Part shown: one piece after another, positions 10,510 to 21,862 of the stretch
Position numbering within the stretch: the first letter of the stretch is position 1
How the letters are laid out: each line of letters starts with the position of its first letter
NCBI GenBank assembly: GCA_947179155.2
Contig: OX359283.1
Coordinates: 12,388,847 to 12,452,846 of the forward strand
Source of the DNA: Hedera helix
Taxonomy: Eukaryota > Streptophyta > Magnoliopsida > Apiales > Araliaceae
Direction of reading: 5' to 3'
DNA length: 64,000 nt
Translations under genes and position numbers: made by a program
The notes under the pieces: model-generated
What the model saw: only the letters and a program-made list of their open reading frames with translations
Told to the model about the DNA's origin: nothing
Databases searched by the model: none

Positions 10510-12630
10510 CCATCAGTCTCCAAAATCAAACAAAAAGAAACTGAGGTCAGGAAGATGTTTGAAAACGTCACCACATACTCTTACACCAACACCCAATTCG
10601 TAGTTAACAACGAAGCTATCGAAGGTTACAAAACCGAATTCCAATTCCCCGGGGAATACACCCTGAAAGCCTTCAATCCTAATGAAAAAATGTACTGGCA
10701 TTCTACCAGCCCCTTCCTGGTAGTTCCGACCCAAATGCTCATAAGTGGGTTTAGATTCCCCCTTCATCCTTTCATCCCTGATTTCCTTGACTAAGTCGGG
10801 ATTGGCCTTACACAATTGGTCCCAAACTCATACATTCATCTGGTCTATTACATCGCTGCATGCAAGGACTTCAGCATCAAACCAACTCTTGATTACTTCT
10901 TTCATATCTTCACCCTGAGCAAAACAAAGGAACAAGGCTTCCGAGCTTTGAACTGCCTCCCAAACCAACATGCTTGGATGCAACCCTTCTAGCAAGAAGG
11001 GATGGCATAGCAATTGGTTCTACGTCTCAAGCCTGGACACCCACCTTTTCCACTCATGGGGGAATCCTGAAAAAACCAGTCATCGACCCCATAAAAAATG
11101 ACAGACAAGATGAATTCAGACTTTTCTGCCGCGCTATTCCAACATAACCATGAGACCTGAATCTTCTATCAAACCTGAAAAGGCTTCATGACCACGGGCG
11201 TAAGTACCCGTTCCCATTTCCTTTTACTTTTAAAAATTCTATCTTACTTCTCCTTATTTATTTTTTGTTATAGTAGTGGTCTATAAGACCCAACCTAATG
11301 TCATTAGACCCCAACCAATCCCTGAAGCTAACCCCAATCCTCCTCGAAACACTCCCAATCCCAAATCATCCTTCCCCCAACATCAAAACCCATCACTCTT
11401 GACAAAAATGCCCCTAAAATGATTGACCTTGAAAAGCAACAGCCCCGTAAGAAAAAAAAAATGCAAAAGACTTACTAAAGCTTTGCACACACCAAAAATG
11501 TACCCCTGAACCCATTTCATTTGCTCGACCCCCTCTTCTTTCATCTCCGTCATCACCTTCCCTTGTCCTAGCTGATAGAGATGCATCACCTCAACCTGAA
11601 CCCCAGTCAGCACCCTTACAACCCCCTCCAATCATCCAAATTGACACTGAACCTTCTCCAAACCGACCCTACCTTCATACAACTCCTGAACCCTGACCCA
11701 TAACATTAAACAGACCAGAACCCTACCCTTAAATTCATGTCTTTCTCTTTTCCCAACTATCTTTATTTCCATCTGAACCCATTACATTCATACCTAAAGA
11801 ACTCTACGACTTCTTCAACCTCCCAGCTAACAAAGCCCACTATAATACAACAGACTTCAATACCCTCATGATGACAACTAGCCTTCACCTCGAACAGGTA
11901 CACAAATTTAACACATCTTAAAATTAATTTTTCCTCATCATAAAAACTCCTAAGACTAACATTATTTTCATTTTGATCAAGCACTTGGAGGTTTCAGCTG
12001 CTTGCTGCACCTTCAGAACAAGAGCAAGGACAAATCCGAGACCATAGCCCTGCTCAAAATCGAACAACAATAATTGCAATTTGACCATGCCTAGCTTCAC
12101 GAAGAATATACCAAACTTCAGGACGAACACTCCACACTCAAAACATGAAGTAGACGAGACATTCATCTGGACCCTGCAAGAACAATTAGCCGAACACGAC
12201 CACAAAATCAACTCCTTCCAAGAAAAAGTACTTAATTTATCTACACAACGAACAACCCTTCTAGAGGAAAAGACCGAACTCAATAACAAAAATGAATAAC
12301 TTTTGCAACAAGTCGAGTAACTCCAACTACAAAACAAATAACTCACCGAACATGCCACCCAAAAAAAGGAGGCCCTCCACTTATTAGTCGATGCCAACAA
12401 CCAACTCGAGGACGAAAACCATAACTTAAAGACCCAAGCTGAGGCACTCAACGACAACCGTTAAAGTATAATAAAGGAAAATAAAAAGTCCAAGGAACTG
12501 ACCAAGGCAATAGTGGAGCAAAACGACAAAAGGTACACTAATGCCAAAAACATTGTGGCAAAGGCAGGAGTGAACCCGATCACCCTCAACTTCTCCTCAA
12601 ACGAGGATGTAGAAGAATCCTCAAACTAGC
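10510..12630 (+). pseudogene. Decayed gene: plant 'putative gypsy type transposon' (PF04195-like) protein with coiled-coil tail
   Basis: The + strand begins abruptly after the LTR end at 10509 with an open stretch to 10794 containing FENVTTYSYTNTQFVV, FPGEYTLKAFNPNEKMYW and SGFRFPLHPFIPDFLD. The last is the typical start of the transposase-like domain seen in many plant transposon-linked proteins (known as PF04195). After a TAA the same frame continues as VGIGLTQLVPNS..., again family-like, with more stops. A second conserved part, about 12130-12630, reads as a heptad-rich coiled coil (LEEKTELNNKNE, ANNQLEDENHNLKTQAEALNDN) with several stops, ending NFSSNEDVEESSN and a stop. It could be a retrotransposon accessory ORF or a relic of a host-domesticated gene. 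It is not functional. Confidence 0.6.
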
Positions 12631-12633
12631 TAA

Positions 12634-12750
12634 ATCCCCCAAGATCCTCCAAACCTCTCAACTTAAAAACATTAATGTACTTTTTTACTAAGTGTAATGA
12701 ACAAAACATTAATGAAAAGTACATTTTATACCATTAATGTGTAGTACTTA
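12634..12750. other. Flank of the Athila-like insertion
   Basis: Short AT-rich stretch between the decayed gene and the Athila-like LTR. Its last 5 bases, ACTTA, are the presumed target duplication; the partner lies beyond the window. Confidence 0.5.
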
Positions 12751-14410
12751 TGTTTGCCTAAATTTAAATAGGAATTTACACGCAAGTATACACGAGCCAC
12801 AAGTAGTATAATGATAAAGTTGAGTGGCGAACCCAAATGGAATTAAAAATAATTATTACCAAATACTAATTTAATATCAAATTAATTATATTTAAACAAT
12901 CTCAATTTAATTATAAAATAAAACTAATTAAAATTAATAACTAAATTAAACTAATGAAAATGATTAAATTAAATTAAAAATAATTAAGATTACAATTTTT
13001 TCCAATGCTTTATTTAAATCTCTTCACTCTCTTTTTAATTAATTAATTATATAGAATTGTTAACTGAGATTTCTTAACTATTTACTAACCTTTTTTCATG
13101 AATTAATAAAAAAATCTATTCCAATTAAGTTGCTATATTGCTATGCAAAATAACTTAAAATAAACTCATTAAGATCTAACTCTCAACAAAGTTACATGTG
13201 GCATATAGATATCTTCATCCTATACACTATTATGTTACTCTTCCTAGAAAGAATCAACATATTCATATGTTATCATATCTGAATCTAAATCTATACTCCA
13301 CTTTTAATTTTATATAGATTATCCCAATAATTAATCACAATTAATTAATACATTAACGCACAAAATAATTAATTAGGTCCAAATACTATAATCCATTTGT
13401 CAACTTCATATAGATTACCACATTAATTAATGAAACTAATTAAATACTTGAACACACAAAATATCATAAACAATTTAATTATAATCAATTTAATTAAAAA
13501 TAAATAAATTAAGTTAAACTACACATTGGGTTCAATTGTCATCTCAATAATAAATTAACTCATAACTAAATAATAAATGAACCACAAATAATTCAACATC
13601 TCAAAATTACAAAAAATAAAAGAGAGAGAAAATAAATCAAATATGTGTTGATATCTATTTGTCACTCGGATCACAGTCTCCAATTCCCAAGCTTCGCCTT
13701 TAATTATTGAATCATTCGCGTTGAATATTTGCTCCTAACTCTACTCGTAAACTACTATAATATAATATATTCTGCTCTAAGACTATGTTCATCTATATTA
13801 ATGTATTCTGATGTATTGAATATAAGAGCTATATAGCTTATTTGTAGGAGTACAATAATAATCCTAAGCTAATGTGGAAAAGAAATCCAATTCGGAATTA
13901 AAAAGTATAAAAATCTACGAATAATCCCATTCTGGCCAATTAATGCTCCAGCTAAACGCAGCCTTCGCACCTTGACCGGTCAACTCTGCTTCCGCGCATG
14001 GCGCCTGCTTCTTCTTTCCTTATAGAACAAAAACAATGTCGTTCCGCTTATGATTGATCCTAAGGCTACCGCGCATTGCGCGAGTGCCTTCAGTTCTTGC
14101 CATGCGCCTTCCAAACAACGCCGTTTGATCTGTTGAAGTCAAGACTTGCGCTCCACGCGCGCCCAACCATGTTTCCTGTTAATTACAGAATTGCCACCGG
14201 ACTTGATTAATTACCATTATGCCATTCCTTTAGCTGCAGAATTATAAGATTGCCACCAAACTTTAATTACTTCCTTTTTCTTACAAAATTAAATATAAAT
14301 TAACTAAAAATAATAAAAACCAATAAAATTAAATAAAATTAACTAAAATACTTAAAATTAACAAATAATTAAGCCTAAAAATATTACATAAATAGGAATA
14401 AAAACCTATT
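12751..14410 (-). repeat. 3' LTR of the Athila-like element C
   Basis: Starts on the + strand with TGTTTGCCTAAATTTAAATA; about 95% like the portion visible at 63195-64000. It is AT-rich with a GC-rich island near 13930-14170 (GCGCATGGCGCC, CATTGCGCGAG, CCACGCGCGCCC). The inner end is placed near 14410, just before TACCCCCAAACTTAAC, whose complement is purine-rich like a polypurine tract. That end is approximate because the second copy runs off the window. Confidence 0.75.
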
Positions 14411-15862
14411 ATAAAATACCCCCAAACTTAACTCTTTGCTTGCCCTTAAGCAAAACAAAAAATAAAACTAAGACTCCACTAAATAAACCAAAATTATTCA
14501 AGCAATGAATCAATATGAATTTTGACTTTGGGCTCAAATATTTTTAAATAATAACTCACAGAAAATTTCAAACTCATGCAATGTCAACAATTTCAACATA
14601 TTTATTAATCATACTGTACTCAAGACCCTTCGTGTGTGTGTGAATCCAAATGTATCAAACTAGCTAAAACTCAAATAAATTTATGCAATTAAATGCCTCA
14701 TAAAAGATATTACGCTATAAAAAAATTACAAAACTTTTCTATAACTCACTTTTCACACCATTCTTTGCTAATAAAGACAAATATAAATTAAATGATCAAA
14801 AGATTTTTTTATTTTTTTTTCACGGTACGTAGACTAGGATCATTGTTTTTAAAGTTCACCACATTCCTTTCTAACAAAATTATTATATTTTTTTTTCTCA
14901 TTCATCATAGGTAAGTGCATTTTATGCTCCATCTCACTCTTTTTCTTTTATGTCACGAGTGCGTTTTACGCTCCATCTCGTTTTCTTCACATGTTTATGA
15001 GTGAGTGTGTTTTACGCTCTATCTCAACTCACCGTATGATTATTAATTCAACTCAGAAAGGATCAATTCTCCAAACAATCCTAGAATAATTTACCTAAAT
15101 CATCTCCTTCAAAATATATTTTGTCTCATATTTTACTTCAAGTTATAATCAAATAAGTTATAGAATTTATAAATATCTATCATAAACAATTAACCATATA
15201 AAGCTTATCTAAGTTAAAACTACTTAACACAAATGGATATGTGTGTATAAAATAAAGGATCTTAAATAAAATAATAACTAATAAAAAGCCAAAATTTAGA
15301 CTAATAAAAATTAATCAAATTTTCAAAAGTTATTAAATAGAAATCAATTTTTTTTTTATCATCGACCATAATTTAAATTCAATGAACTCATCGCTCAAGT
15401 GACTTAACCTAAAAACTAAGTTACCCCATTTTCGTAGGAAACACAATTGCACTTAGTATGTGTAATAAGCCTTTAAACCCCAAGGTTACCTCAAGTGGAC
15501 GAGTTGTGTCTCGTGAGAGTTTGTAGTGAATACACCCACAAAATTCCAAAATTTAAACTACAATAAAACCTAAAAATTTAAAAATTCTTTCAAAATTTAC
15601 CCATACCCCCAAACTTAAAATAAACATTGTCTTGAATGTATAAAATAAAAAAAAATTAAGAAGACTCCCCAGAATATATAATATTTTCTCCTTATCTGCT
15701 AAGCTTGGATTGCATTGAATAAACCTGAAATAAAATAAAAATAAAAATAAAAATATTAAAACAAATAAAATAAATAAATAACCCTAAATTTTAGTATTAA
15801 GAAATCTACTAAAAATAAAAACTAAAACTAAAACTTGGGTTGCCTCCTAACAAGTGCTTGTT
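14411..15862 (-). other. Internal remnant of Athila-like element C, non-coding
   Basis: No ORF. Just inside the protease end the - strand (about 15885-15825) reads in another frame as AETLKQALVRRQPKF, resembling the LKQALLGRQP-type end of Athila/Calypso integrase-env regions. This suggests a deletion joined protease directly to the far end of pol/env. The rest is AT-rich 3' untranslated sequence, with a three-copy motif (14911-15025) and CCCCCAAACTTAAA near 15605, whose complement is purine-rich. Confidence 0.5.
14911..15025. repeat. Three copies of GTGCGTTTTACGCTCCATCTC, ~47-bp spacing
   Basis: Copies begin near 14913, 14958 and 15005. The third has T for C changes. The core GCGTTTTACGC is an inverted repeat around TTT(T). 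No function is known to me. Confidence 0.75.
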
Positions 15863-16822
15863 TTAAAGTCTCAGCCTGACTACTCCCATTTCTCTAGCCC
15901 GGTTTGAATTTATGCTTGATGAATCGATTGGAAGCCATACTTTGACCATTCGTTTAACTTTTCCTTGAGACTTGAGACCCCCAAACTTGCGTTTATCATT
16001 CTTCCTCCAATAAAAGTGACCTGTTAATCCCACAACATCAATCTGAAAGCATTCTTCTTGAGCACTTGAAAATTCCATTGCATTAAACACCTTGAAGGTC
16101 ACCTCTTCATCTTGAACTCTCATAGTTAGCTCGCATTTTTGCACATCAATCAACGCTCCCCCTGCAGCTAAAAATGGATGCCCAAGAATAATTGGTATAT
16201 TTTTATCCTCCTCAAAATCTAGCACAATAAAATCTGCGGGAAAGATAAACTTATCCACTTTCATAAGAACATCATCAACAATCCCCTTTGGACAAGTAAA
16301 CGACCTATCCGCCAACTGTAAGGTGACATGTGTGGGCATCTCTTCCTTCAAACCAAGCTTCTTATAAACTAATAAAGGCATTAAATTTATGCTCGCTCCC
16401 AAATCACATAAACATTGATTAAAGAACTGGCTCCCAATAGTGCACAAAATGGTGAAACTATCGGGATCTTTCATCTTCGGTGGTGGCTTCTTTTGCAATA
16501 TGGCGCTGCACTCCTCCATAAGAGCAACTGTTTCGTAGTCCCCTAGCTTCCTTTTCTTAGACAAAATCTCCTTCATGAACTTTAAGTATCTATGCATTTG
16601 CTCTAATGCGTCTGTGAATGAGATGTTAATATGTAATTTCTTGAACACCTCCAAAAATTTTAAAAATTGCTTGTCGAGCTTGTTCTGTTGAAGTCTTTGT
16701 GGGAATGGCATGGGTGACACAAACAGATTCTGATTAAGATTCTCCACTGCTTTCTTTTCCTCTACCTCACGTGTCCCAATTTCTTTTTTAGCCTCACTAT
16801 CATCTTGCATATCCGGATATGC
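15863..16822 (-). pseudogene. Athila-like gag-protease, C-terminal part (element C)
   Basis: An open - strand frame of about 320 codons (from 16822, the E insertion point, to 15863). It contains KFMKEILSKKRKLGDYETV, then an aspartic protease region with the Athila-type catalytic segment CDLGASINLMP, the flap-side LQLADRSF, and the second conserved segment IPIILGHPFLA. It would cleave the Gag-Pol polyprotein. The upstream end continues, across element E, into 33615-33955. Translation upstream of 16822 (to 16945) is readthrough into the E LTR and not part of the protein. Downstream, RT is missing. The fragment cannot make a working polyprotein. Confidence 0.85.
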
Positions 16823-16949
16823 TGTGACGACCCCAAATCCGGGTTCCATAACCTTGAGTTTGGTTCTCACGATACAATACATAATAACAGCTAAACATAT
16901 TCTTAAATTAAACTTCACGGAATAATACATAAAGTTCCTTATCAAAAGG

Positions 16950-16979
16950 CACTACTACAAAACAGTAAAAAGATAACAC
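16950..16979 (+). repeat. Left terminal inverted repeat of the CACTA element
   Basis: 30 bases starting CACTACTACAAAA, identical to the reverse complement of 21833-21862. Confidence 0.95.
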
Positions 16980-17009
16980 TTAAACAACAAGGTTTTTATA
17001 AAAAACGTC

Positions 17010-17130
17010 ATGGTGTTTTTTTTTACAACGTTTTTTAAAAAAACGTTATAGATACATATGCAAAAACGTTATGTATTTATAAGGGGCAATAATTTGTTTG
17101 AAAGTTATAACGTTTCTTAAGGAAAACGTT
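17010..17130. repeat. Left subterminal repeats of the CACTA element
   Basis: Several AACGTTTT/AAAACGTTAT motifs in direct and inverted orientation; the matching cluster is at about 21290-21830. Confidence 0.75.
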
Positions 17131-17495
17131 ATCTATTTAAAAAACACGGAGCTTTAAAAAATCGCGCGGAAGTGAAAACTTGAAATTAAAACATGGAGCA
17201 TATATATAATTTCTAATTATTAAATGAACAAATTTCATAGGTGAAAAAAATATTTTCTCTCACTAAACTTTTTCCTCCCCTTTCTCTCTTACCCTTACCC
17301 TAGCCGCCGCACTCCTTCCTCCCTTCATTTCTTCTGCTCTTCTTTTTCGATCTTTGTGACCCAGACTCTCATTCTCTCTTCTTTCTCCGTTCCTAAATGG
17401 ATGGTTAATCGCATCTCTCAGCGGGTAACTCCAGTAGCAGTCCCTCGAGGGACCTATTCTCGGAATTTGGGGTTTCTAAACCTACCTTTCTAGAA

Positions 17496-17633
17496 ATGGT
17501 TGAATCGAAACCGATACCTCTTGATATTTCTGCAGATTTAGATGATTTTGCAGCAGATTCTAGTTCTAACATTGGTCAGAATCTTGGGTTGGATGCAGCT
17601 CTTCAAGATGTTTTCAAAGCGATGAAAAATTAA
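17496..17633 (+). pseudogene. Captured exon-like ORF of unknown origin (45 aa)
   Basis: Starts ATGGTTGAATCG after a C/T-rich leader-like stretch (17230-17400) and reads VESKPIPLDISADLDDFAAD..., ending at TAA 17631-17633. Leader and acidic N-terminus look like the 5' end of a plant gene carried into the CACTA element. I do not recognise the protein. The 17635-17720 stretch repeats a 44-bp segment (GAGTTCAGAATGGGTGGCTCGTGAAA-type) twice. Confidence 0.35.
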
Positions 17634-18732
17634 GAAGTTCAGAATGGGTGGCTCGTGAAAAAGACTGAAATGATGAAAAAGACTGAAGAGAGTTCAGAAT
17701 GGGTGGCTCGTGAAATGCGAATAAAGAAGTTTTACTGCAAAGAAGGTGTGCAAGGTGTTGGGAAGATGATCCGATGCAACTCTTATTTTTGTTTATCTTA
17801 TTATTATTCTTTAGAAGAAAAAAAAAGAAAAAAAGAAAGAATGTATTGAATAAAGTATTGAAGTTGAAATCAACTCAAGAGGAGTATGTTCAAGAAGCCT
17901 GGATGCAAGTTAATTGAAAATTTTAAAGAAATTCAACCGAGAAGAATTTCTTAATATGATCCTAGGTTTTTATTTGTTATCCTTTTCCCATTCTTTGTTA
18001 TCCTTCACCCATTGGTCCCATTACAACCTTGAGAAAGCTTCCGAGCAACAGCAGATCGTAGCAGTAGAAGATCAGCGTCATCCGAACGGAACATCTGCAA
18101 AACGCAAGGGCAGAAGCAGGCTACGGCAGTAGAACATAGCATATCCAGAATCAGCAGAAGCTGCAGCAGAAGATTGTGAAAGAGCATCACGGCCTTGCAG
18201 ATTCGCAAGACACGTGAGGAGATTTGCAGAAAACATAACATATTAGCAACACAGCGGTGCAAGAGAAAGCTGCAGAATCAGATCTGTAGCAGTTCGGCAG
18301 ATTCGCAGCAGATTTGAGCAGATCACAGTAGCAACAGCTCGGCAAAACCAGAGCAGAATCGCGACAAGAGTCCGAAGCAGTAGCAGAATAGTAGCGATGC
18401 AGCTACAGAACAAGATAATCATGCTGGTTTATTACATAATCCTTGCTCATGTTTTCAAGAAGGTAAATGATTTTTCTAACAAAGGTACAATAGCTAGAAC
18501 AGAGAATGAACACAATATGTTTGATAAAAGTCCTCAGACAAATGTTGAAACATATTATTGTGGTACAAAGTTATGAGAGAGATGCATGTCATCTTCCTGC
18601 ATATATACTTTCGTTTTCGTTGACCAAATACATATTATTCGTCCTGCTCTGAATATTTGAACATATATATTATTTTACTAGCCTATTATTAATGGTTAAC
18701 AGATTGATTTTGTATGTTTTGTTACATTCTAG
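17634..18732. other. CACTA interior, filler with CAG-rich sequence
   Basis: No convincing ORF. 18040-18420 is rich in GCAGCAG/CAGATC runs, possibly a degraded Gln-rich coding piece or tandem motif. The short ORFs here have no recognisable family. Confidence 0.4.
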
Positions 18733-19092
18733 GTTCTGGTGGTTCAAGAAAATAGTGGGCTTTTCCGTGGAACTGGTGTATGAAAGTTCCCCACAGGAGT
18801 TGTTGATGAGGTATGTTCTTCTGGTAAGTTCGTCATCACAATTATTCAGGAACAAAAAAAAATTTCACTGTAATTTTTCAGCACTTTTATAGAGACATTT
18901 TCTTTGTAGGGTGAAGATATTTGTGATGCGGCAGTAAGAGAAGTAAAAGAAGAGACTGGAGTAAGTACCAGATTTTGAGTAATTTTTTATTTGTTGAAAC
19001 TAGAGAAATTTACATAAAATGATAATTTAGTTTAACTGGATTTTCTGGTTGCTTCAGATAATCATAGAATTCAAAGAAATACTAGCATTCAG
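18733..19092 (+). pseudogene. Captured Nudix hydrolase gene fragment (three exons)
   Basis: Three exons with GT...AG borders: 18733-18810, 18910-18960 and 19058-19092. Together they read like the plant NUDX2/5/6/7/10-type ADP-ribose/NADH pyrophosphatase: VLVVQENSGLFRGTGV, then KFPTGVVDE, then GEDICDAAVREVKEETG, then IIIEFKEILAFR. The Nudix box GX5EX7REUXEEXGU is complete across the three exons. One Trp codon is now TGA (18781-18783), and the gene's 5' and 3' exons are missing. The introns are retained, so the piece was copied from genomic DNA and not from cDNA. It is not functional as an enzyme. Confidence 0.8.
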
Positions 19093-19932
19093 GTATGAGA
19101 TTCTGTACTGTTATGTTTACTTGACTGAAACTTATGCCCATTTAAAAGAAGAGGTTTTTAATCTATTATTTTATAAGTTATGTTTCGTTAGTTTTATCAA
19201 GTTGGATTTAGTTAGTATTTTGTGTTTACTGTTTGGAAAGGTAGCAACGTCAAATTTAGTACTTCTTTGTGACTCTGTTAGCTCTAATAGGTTCACTTTG
19301 AAAGAATATATTGTATTCAAGTAATCGAAGCCAAGTCTTTTAAATTTTTAATGTTTTATTTTTTCTTACATTTTCTATGCAGCCAAACAAAACTTCATAC
19401 CCCAGCCCTCTTCCTCTTGGGTTATTTTACAATCAATGGTACTCCAATGTTTACAGTCTAATTCAATGACCATTCCTACATTTTATGTGGTTAACTTCTT
19501 AGAAACATAAACATGGGCTTTGAAATATAAATATCTAGTCTTATGAGTTTGAGAGAGTTGTAGAGAACTTCGAATTCATTATTAAGACTTGAATTTTGTG
19601 TGGAGGTTGTGTTCAGGAGTGTGACTAAATTGGTGAATATGTGGAAAAGGTTGTGTTGGATGTAGGAACAGGGAATGACAAAGTTTTTGTTAATTGAATA
19701 TACCTTTTACACGGGCATTGGGAATGCATTGATGAGTTTACATATTTTTGAAAATATTCAACATGTGATGATTGGGAAAATTGAGGTTGTCTTTTGCACA
19801 CTTATTTTATTTACACCAACAAATAAGTTTACACAAGTAGTGCGACTTTGAAAAAATACATGCAGAGGTCAATTCAATTTGCATGTATGTATGTATGTAT
19901 GTATGTTTAATTCTTGGTTTCAATTTATGCAG
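19093..19932. other. CACTA interior between the two captured genes
   Basis: Mostly intron-like AT-rich sequence. An AG-bordered open piece at 19384-19440 reads PNKTSYPSPLPLGLFYNQW and may be another short exon of unknown source. A TATG microsatellite lies at about 19882-19905. Confidence 0.4.
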
Positions 19933-20300
19933 GCATTGGGAATGAAATTGTTGAGGAAGATTGATAGACCAGAACAGAAGGTAACACAATTTCTTGGTAG
20001 TTTTCTATTAGAGTACGGGTGACAAATTGCTGATCCCTAAGATATATTTCTGTACTTTTACAGTATACCTTAGCCATGATAGGTTACGCTAATGAATACG
20101 AGACAACTATTCTGGAGTTGACTTATAACTATGGTGTGACTGAATATACCAAAGGAAATGCATATGCACAGGTTAGTCCAATACTCTTATGTTCTGAAAC
20201 TGTAAGTAGATTTCTAGTTATGATGGATGTTCTACTTGTTTCTAGATTGCAATCAGTACTGATGATGTATATAAAAGGGGTGAGGTTGTCAACCTCGTAC
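19933..20300 (+). pseudogene. Captured glyoxalase I (lactoylglutathione lyase) gene fragment
   Basis: Exons 19933-19980, 20064-20171 and from 20246 to about 20300 with GT/AG borders. They read ALGMKLLRKIDRPEQK, then YTLAMIGY...ILELTYNYGVTEYTKGNAYAQ, then IAISTDDVYKRGEVVNLV. This matches the plant GLX1 region containing the metal/substrate-binding Glu of the LELTYNYGV strand. Glyoxalase I converts the methylglyoxal-glutathione hemithioacetal to S-lactoylglutathione. Only a middle part is present; the frame runs out after about 20300. Introns are retained, indicating DNA-level capture. Confidence 0.85.
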
Positions 20301-21290
20301 TGATGATTTCCCAATGCTCGTGTAAAAGGTATATTCAATTGAAGATGTTATTCTACCAGAGAAATGTTATTTTTTCTAACTTGTAATTGCCCATTGAATT
20401 AAATTTTTTCTTATTTACGTATCAAGTAAATACGTAAATATTTACTTACAGCAAAAGTGGTTCTCTTTCTTTTCATTTTATGAGGGCATTTGATATTTGA
20501 AAATTTATTGTGAATGTAAATTTTCTTCTTGCAGATGTATGAAGAGAGTTGCAGGTGCTATCTCCAATTGGCTAATTCCTTTGCTACTGTTATGGTTGTC
20601 TTAGTTATTTTTGTTTTGTTAGTTTGTTAAAACAGTTTGTTCTGCTCTATTGGATATCTGTTGCTTTATCTGTTTTGTCTTCTTTAGTTGTTCAGACCAT
20701 GATGATGGCTGAGTTTGGCTTGGAAATGCAGTTTAGTTATTCTATTTTGTAGTTTTGGGTTGATTGTGGGTTTGTTTGTGGGTCTGTTGTGGTTTGCTAA
20801 CATTCTAATTTGTACTAAACTTGGCCAATTAGTCTACAGTGGGAGACTAACTTTTTGTTATTTTATTTCAGTGGATTAACGTACACACAAGAACAAATTG
20901 ACGAAGTACGGGGTGAGTGGGCAGCTTATGTGAGCAGCTACATGTAAGCCTCGAGTTAACAATGGATGTACATGTTTAGATTAATGTATTTTGGAAGTTA
21001 ACGGTGGGTGTACAGGTTAATTTAGATGAATGTATTTTGGGAGAAGGCTTTTTTGCACATGATTAGGTAGTAGTGCACCACAATTAGTTTGGTATATTTT
21101 GTGGATAGTTAGTATATTTTGTGGATGTAGCAATTTGAAACTGTAAACGTATGGTATTATTGGATGTATTTTGAAACTGATAATGGTTGATATATTTTGG
21201 TTTTAAATGAGAATTTAGAGTTTTTTTTAGTATATCATTGCATTAATGAGAAACTGTGTATGTATTTTCAAATATGGGTGAACTACAACT
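20301..21290. other. CACTA interior, 3' part, with one unidentified exon-like piece
   Basis: After an acceptor-like TTATTTCAG, 20872-20947 reads GLTYTQEQIDEVRGEWAAYV then SSYM and a stop. This looks like a last exon of an unknown gene. The rest is AT-rich with no ORF of note. Confidence 0.35.
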
Positions 21291-21832
21291 GTTTTTCAGT
21301 TAAACTACAACTGTCTGAAAACATTGTTTAAATGTTACCAAATAGATGACACTTTATAAAACTTGTATAAATTTGTTTAAATGTTGTATGATGTAACAAA
21401 CTACAACATTTTAAACCAGAAATGTGCTAAATAGATGACACCTTTAAAACGTTATATAAATGAGCCTAAACGTTGTGTAATGTATTAACAAAGATATATT
21501 ACAATATTTTTATGTTACACCACAACATTTTAAAAACGTTGTCTAAACGTACTGCAATAGATGACATCTTATAAACGTTGTATAAATTAGCCTAAAGGTT
21601 GTGTGATGTATCAAACTACAACGTTATATACCAGAAAATGTTGTGGAATGATACCATCTACAACGTTTTCAAGCTACTTAGTATTTATTTAAAGACAATG
21701 TAAAACGTTTTTTAGTAAAAAACGTTGTATTATGAGCCAACTACAACGTTTTAAAAACGTTGTATAAAATGTGTCAAATAGATGACACCCTTAACCTCGA
21801 CGTTTCTGAGAGAAAATTACAACGTTTTTTAG
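21290..21832. repeat. Right subterminal repeats of the CACTA element
   Basis: Many copies of ACAACGTTTT/AAAACGTTGT and CTACAAC-type motifs, spaced 20-60 bp, mirroring the left end. Confidence 0.8.
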
Positions 21833-21862
21833 GTGTTATCTTTTTACTGTTTTGTAGTAGTG
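21833..21862 (-). repeat. Right terminal inverted repeat of the CACTA element
   Basis: Ends TTTTGTAGTAGTG; exact inverse of 16950-16979 over 30 bases. Followed by the target duplication AGG. Confidence 0.95.

Larger units (their letters stand above)
16950..21862 (+). mobile_element. Pack-CACTA: non-autonomous CACTA (En/Spm) transposon with captured gene fragments
   Basis: Begins CACTACTACAAAACAG and ends with its reverse complement; the terminal inverted repeat is perfect over 30 bases (16950-16979 and 21833-21862). It is flanked by the 3-bp target duplication AGG (16947-16949 and 21863-21865), as expected for CACTA elements; removing it restores the E LTR. Subterminal regions (about 17010-17130 and 21290-21830) are full of AAAACGTT/AACGTTTT-type short repeats in both orientations, the expected transposase-binding zone. 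No transposase was recognised. The interior carries exon-like pieces from at least two unrelated plant genes in the same + orientation. Confidence 0.9.

Noticed and set aside
12081..12299. 72-codon + strand ORF as a separate small gene
   Set aside because: It continues in frame, interrupted by stops, into the coiled-coil tail of the decayed gene 10510-12630.
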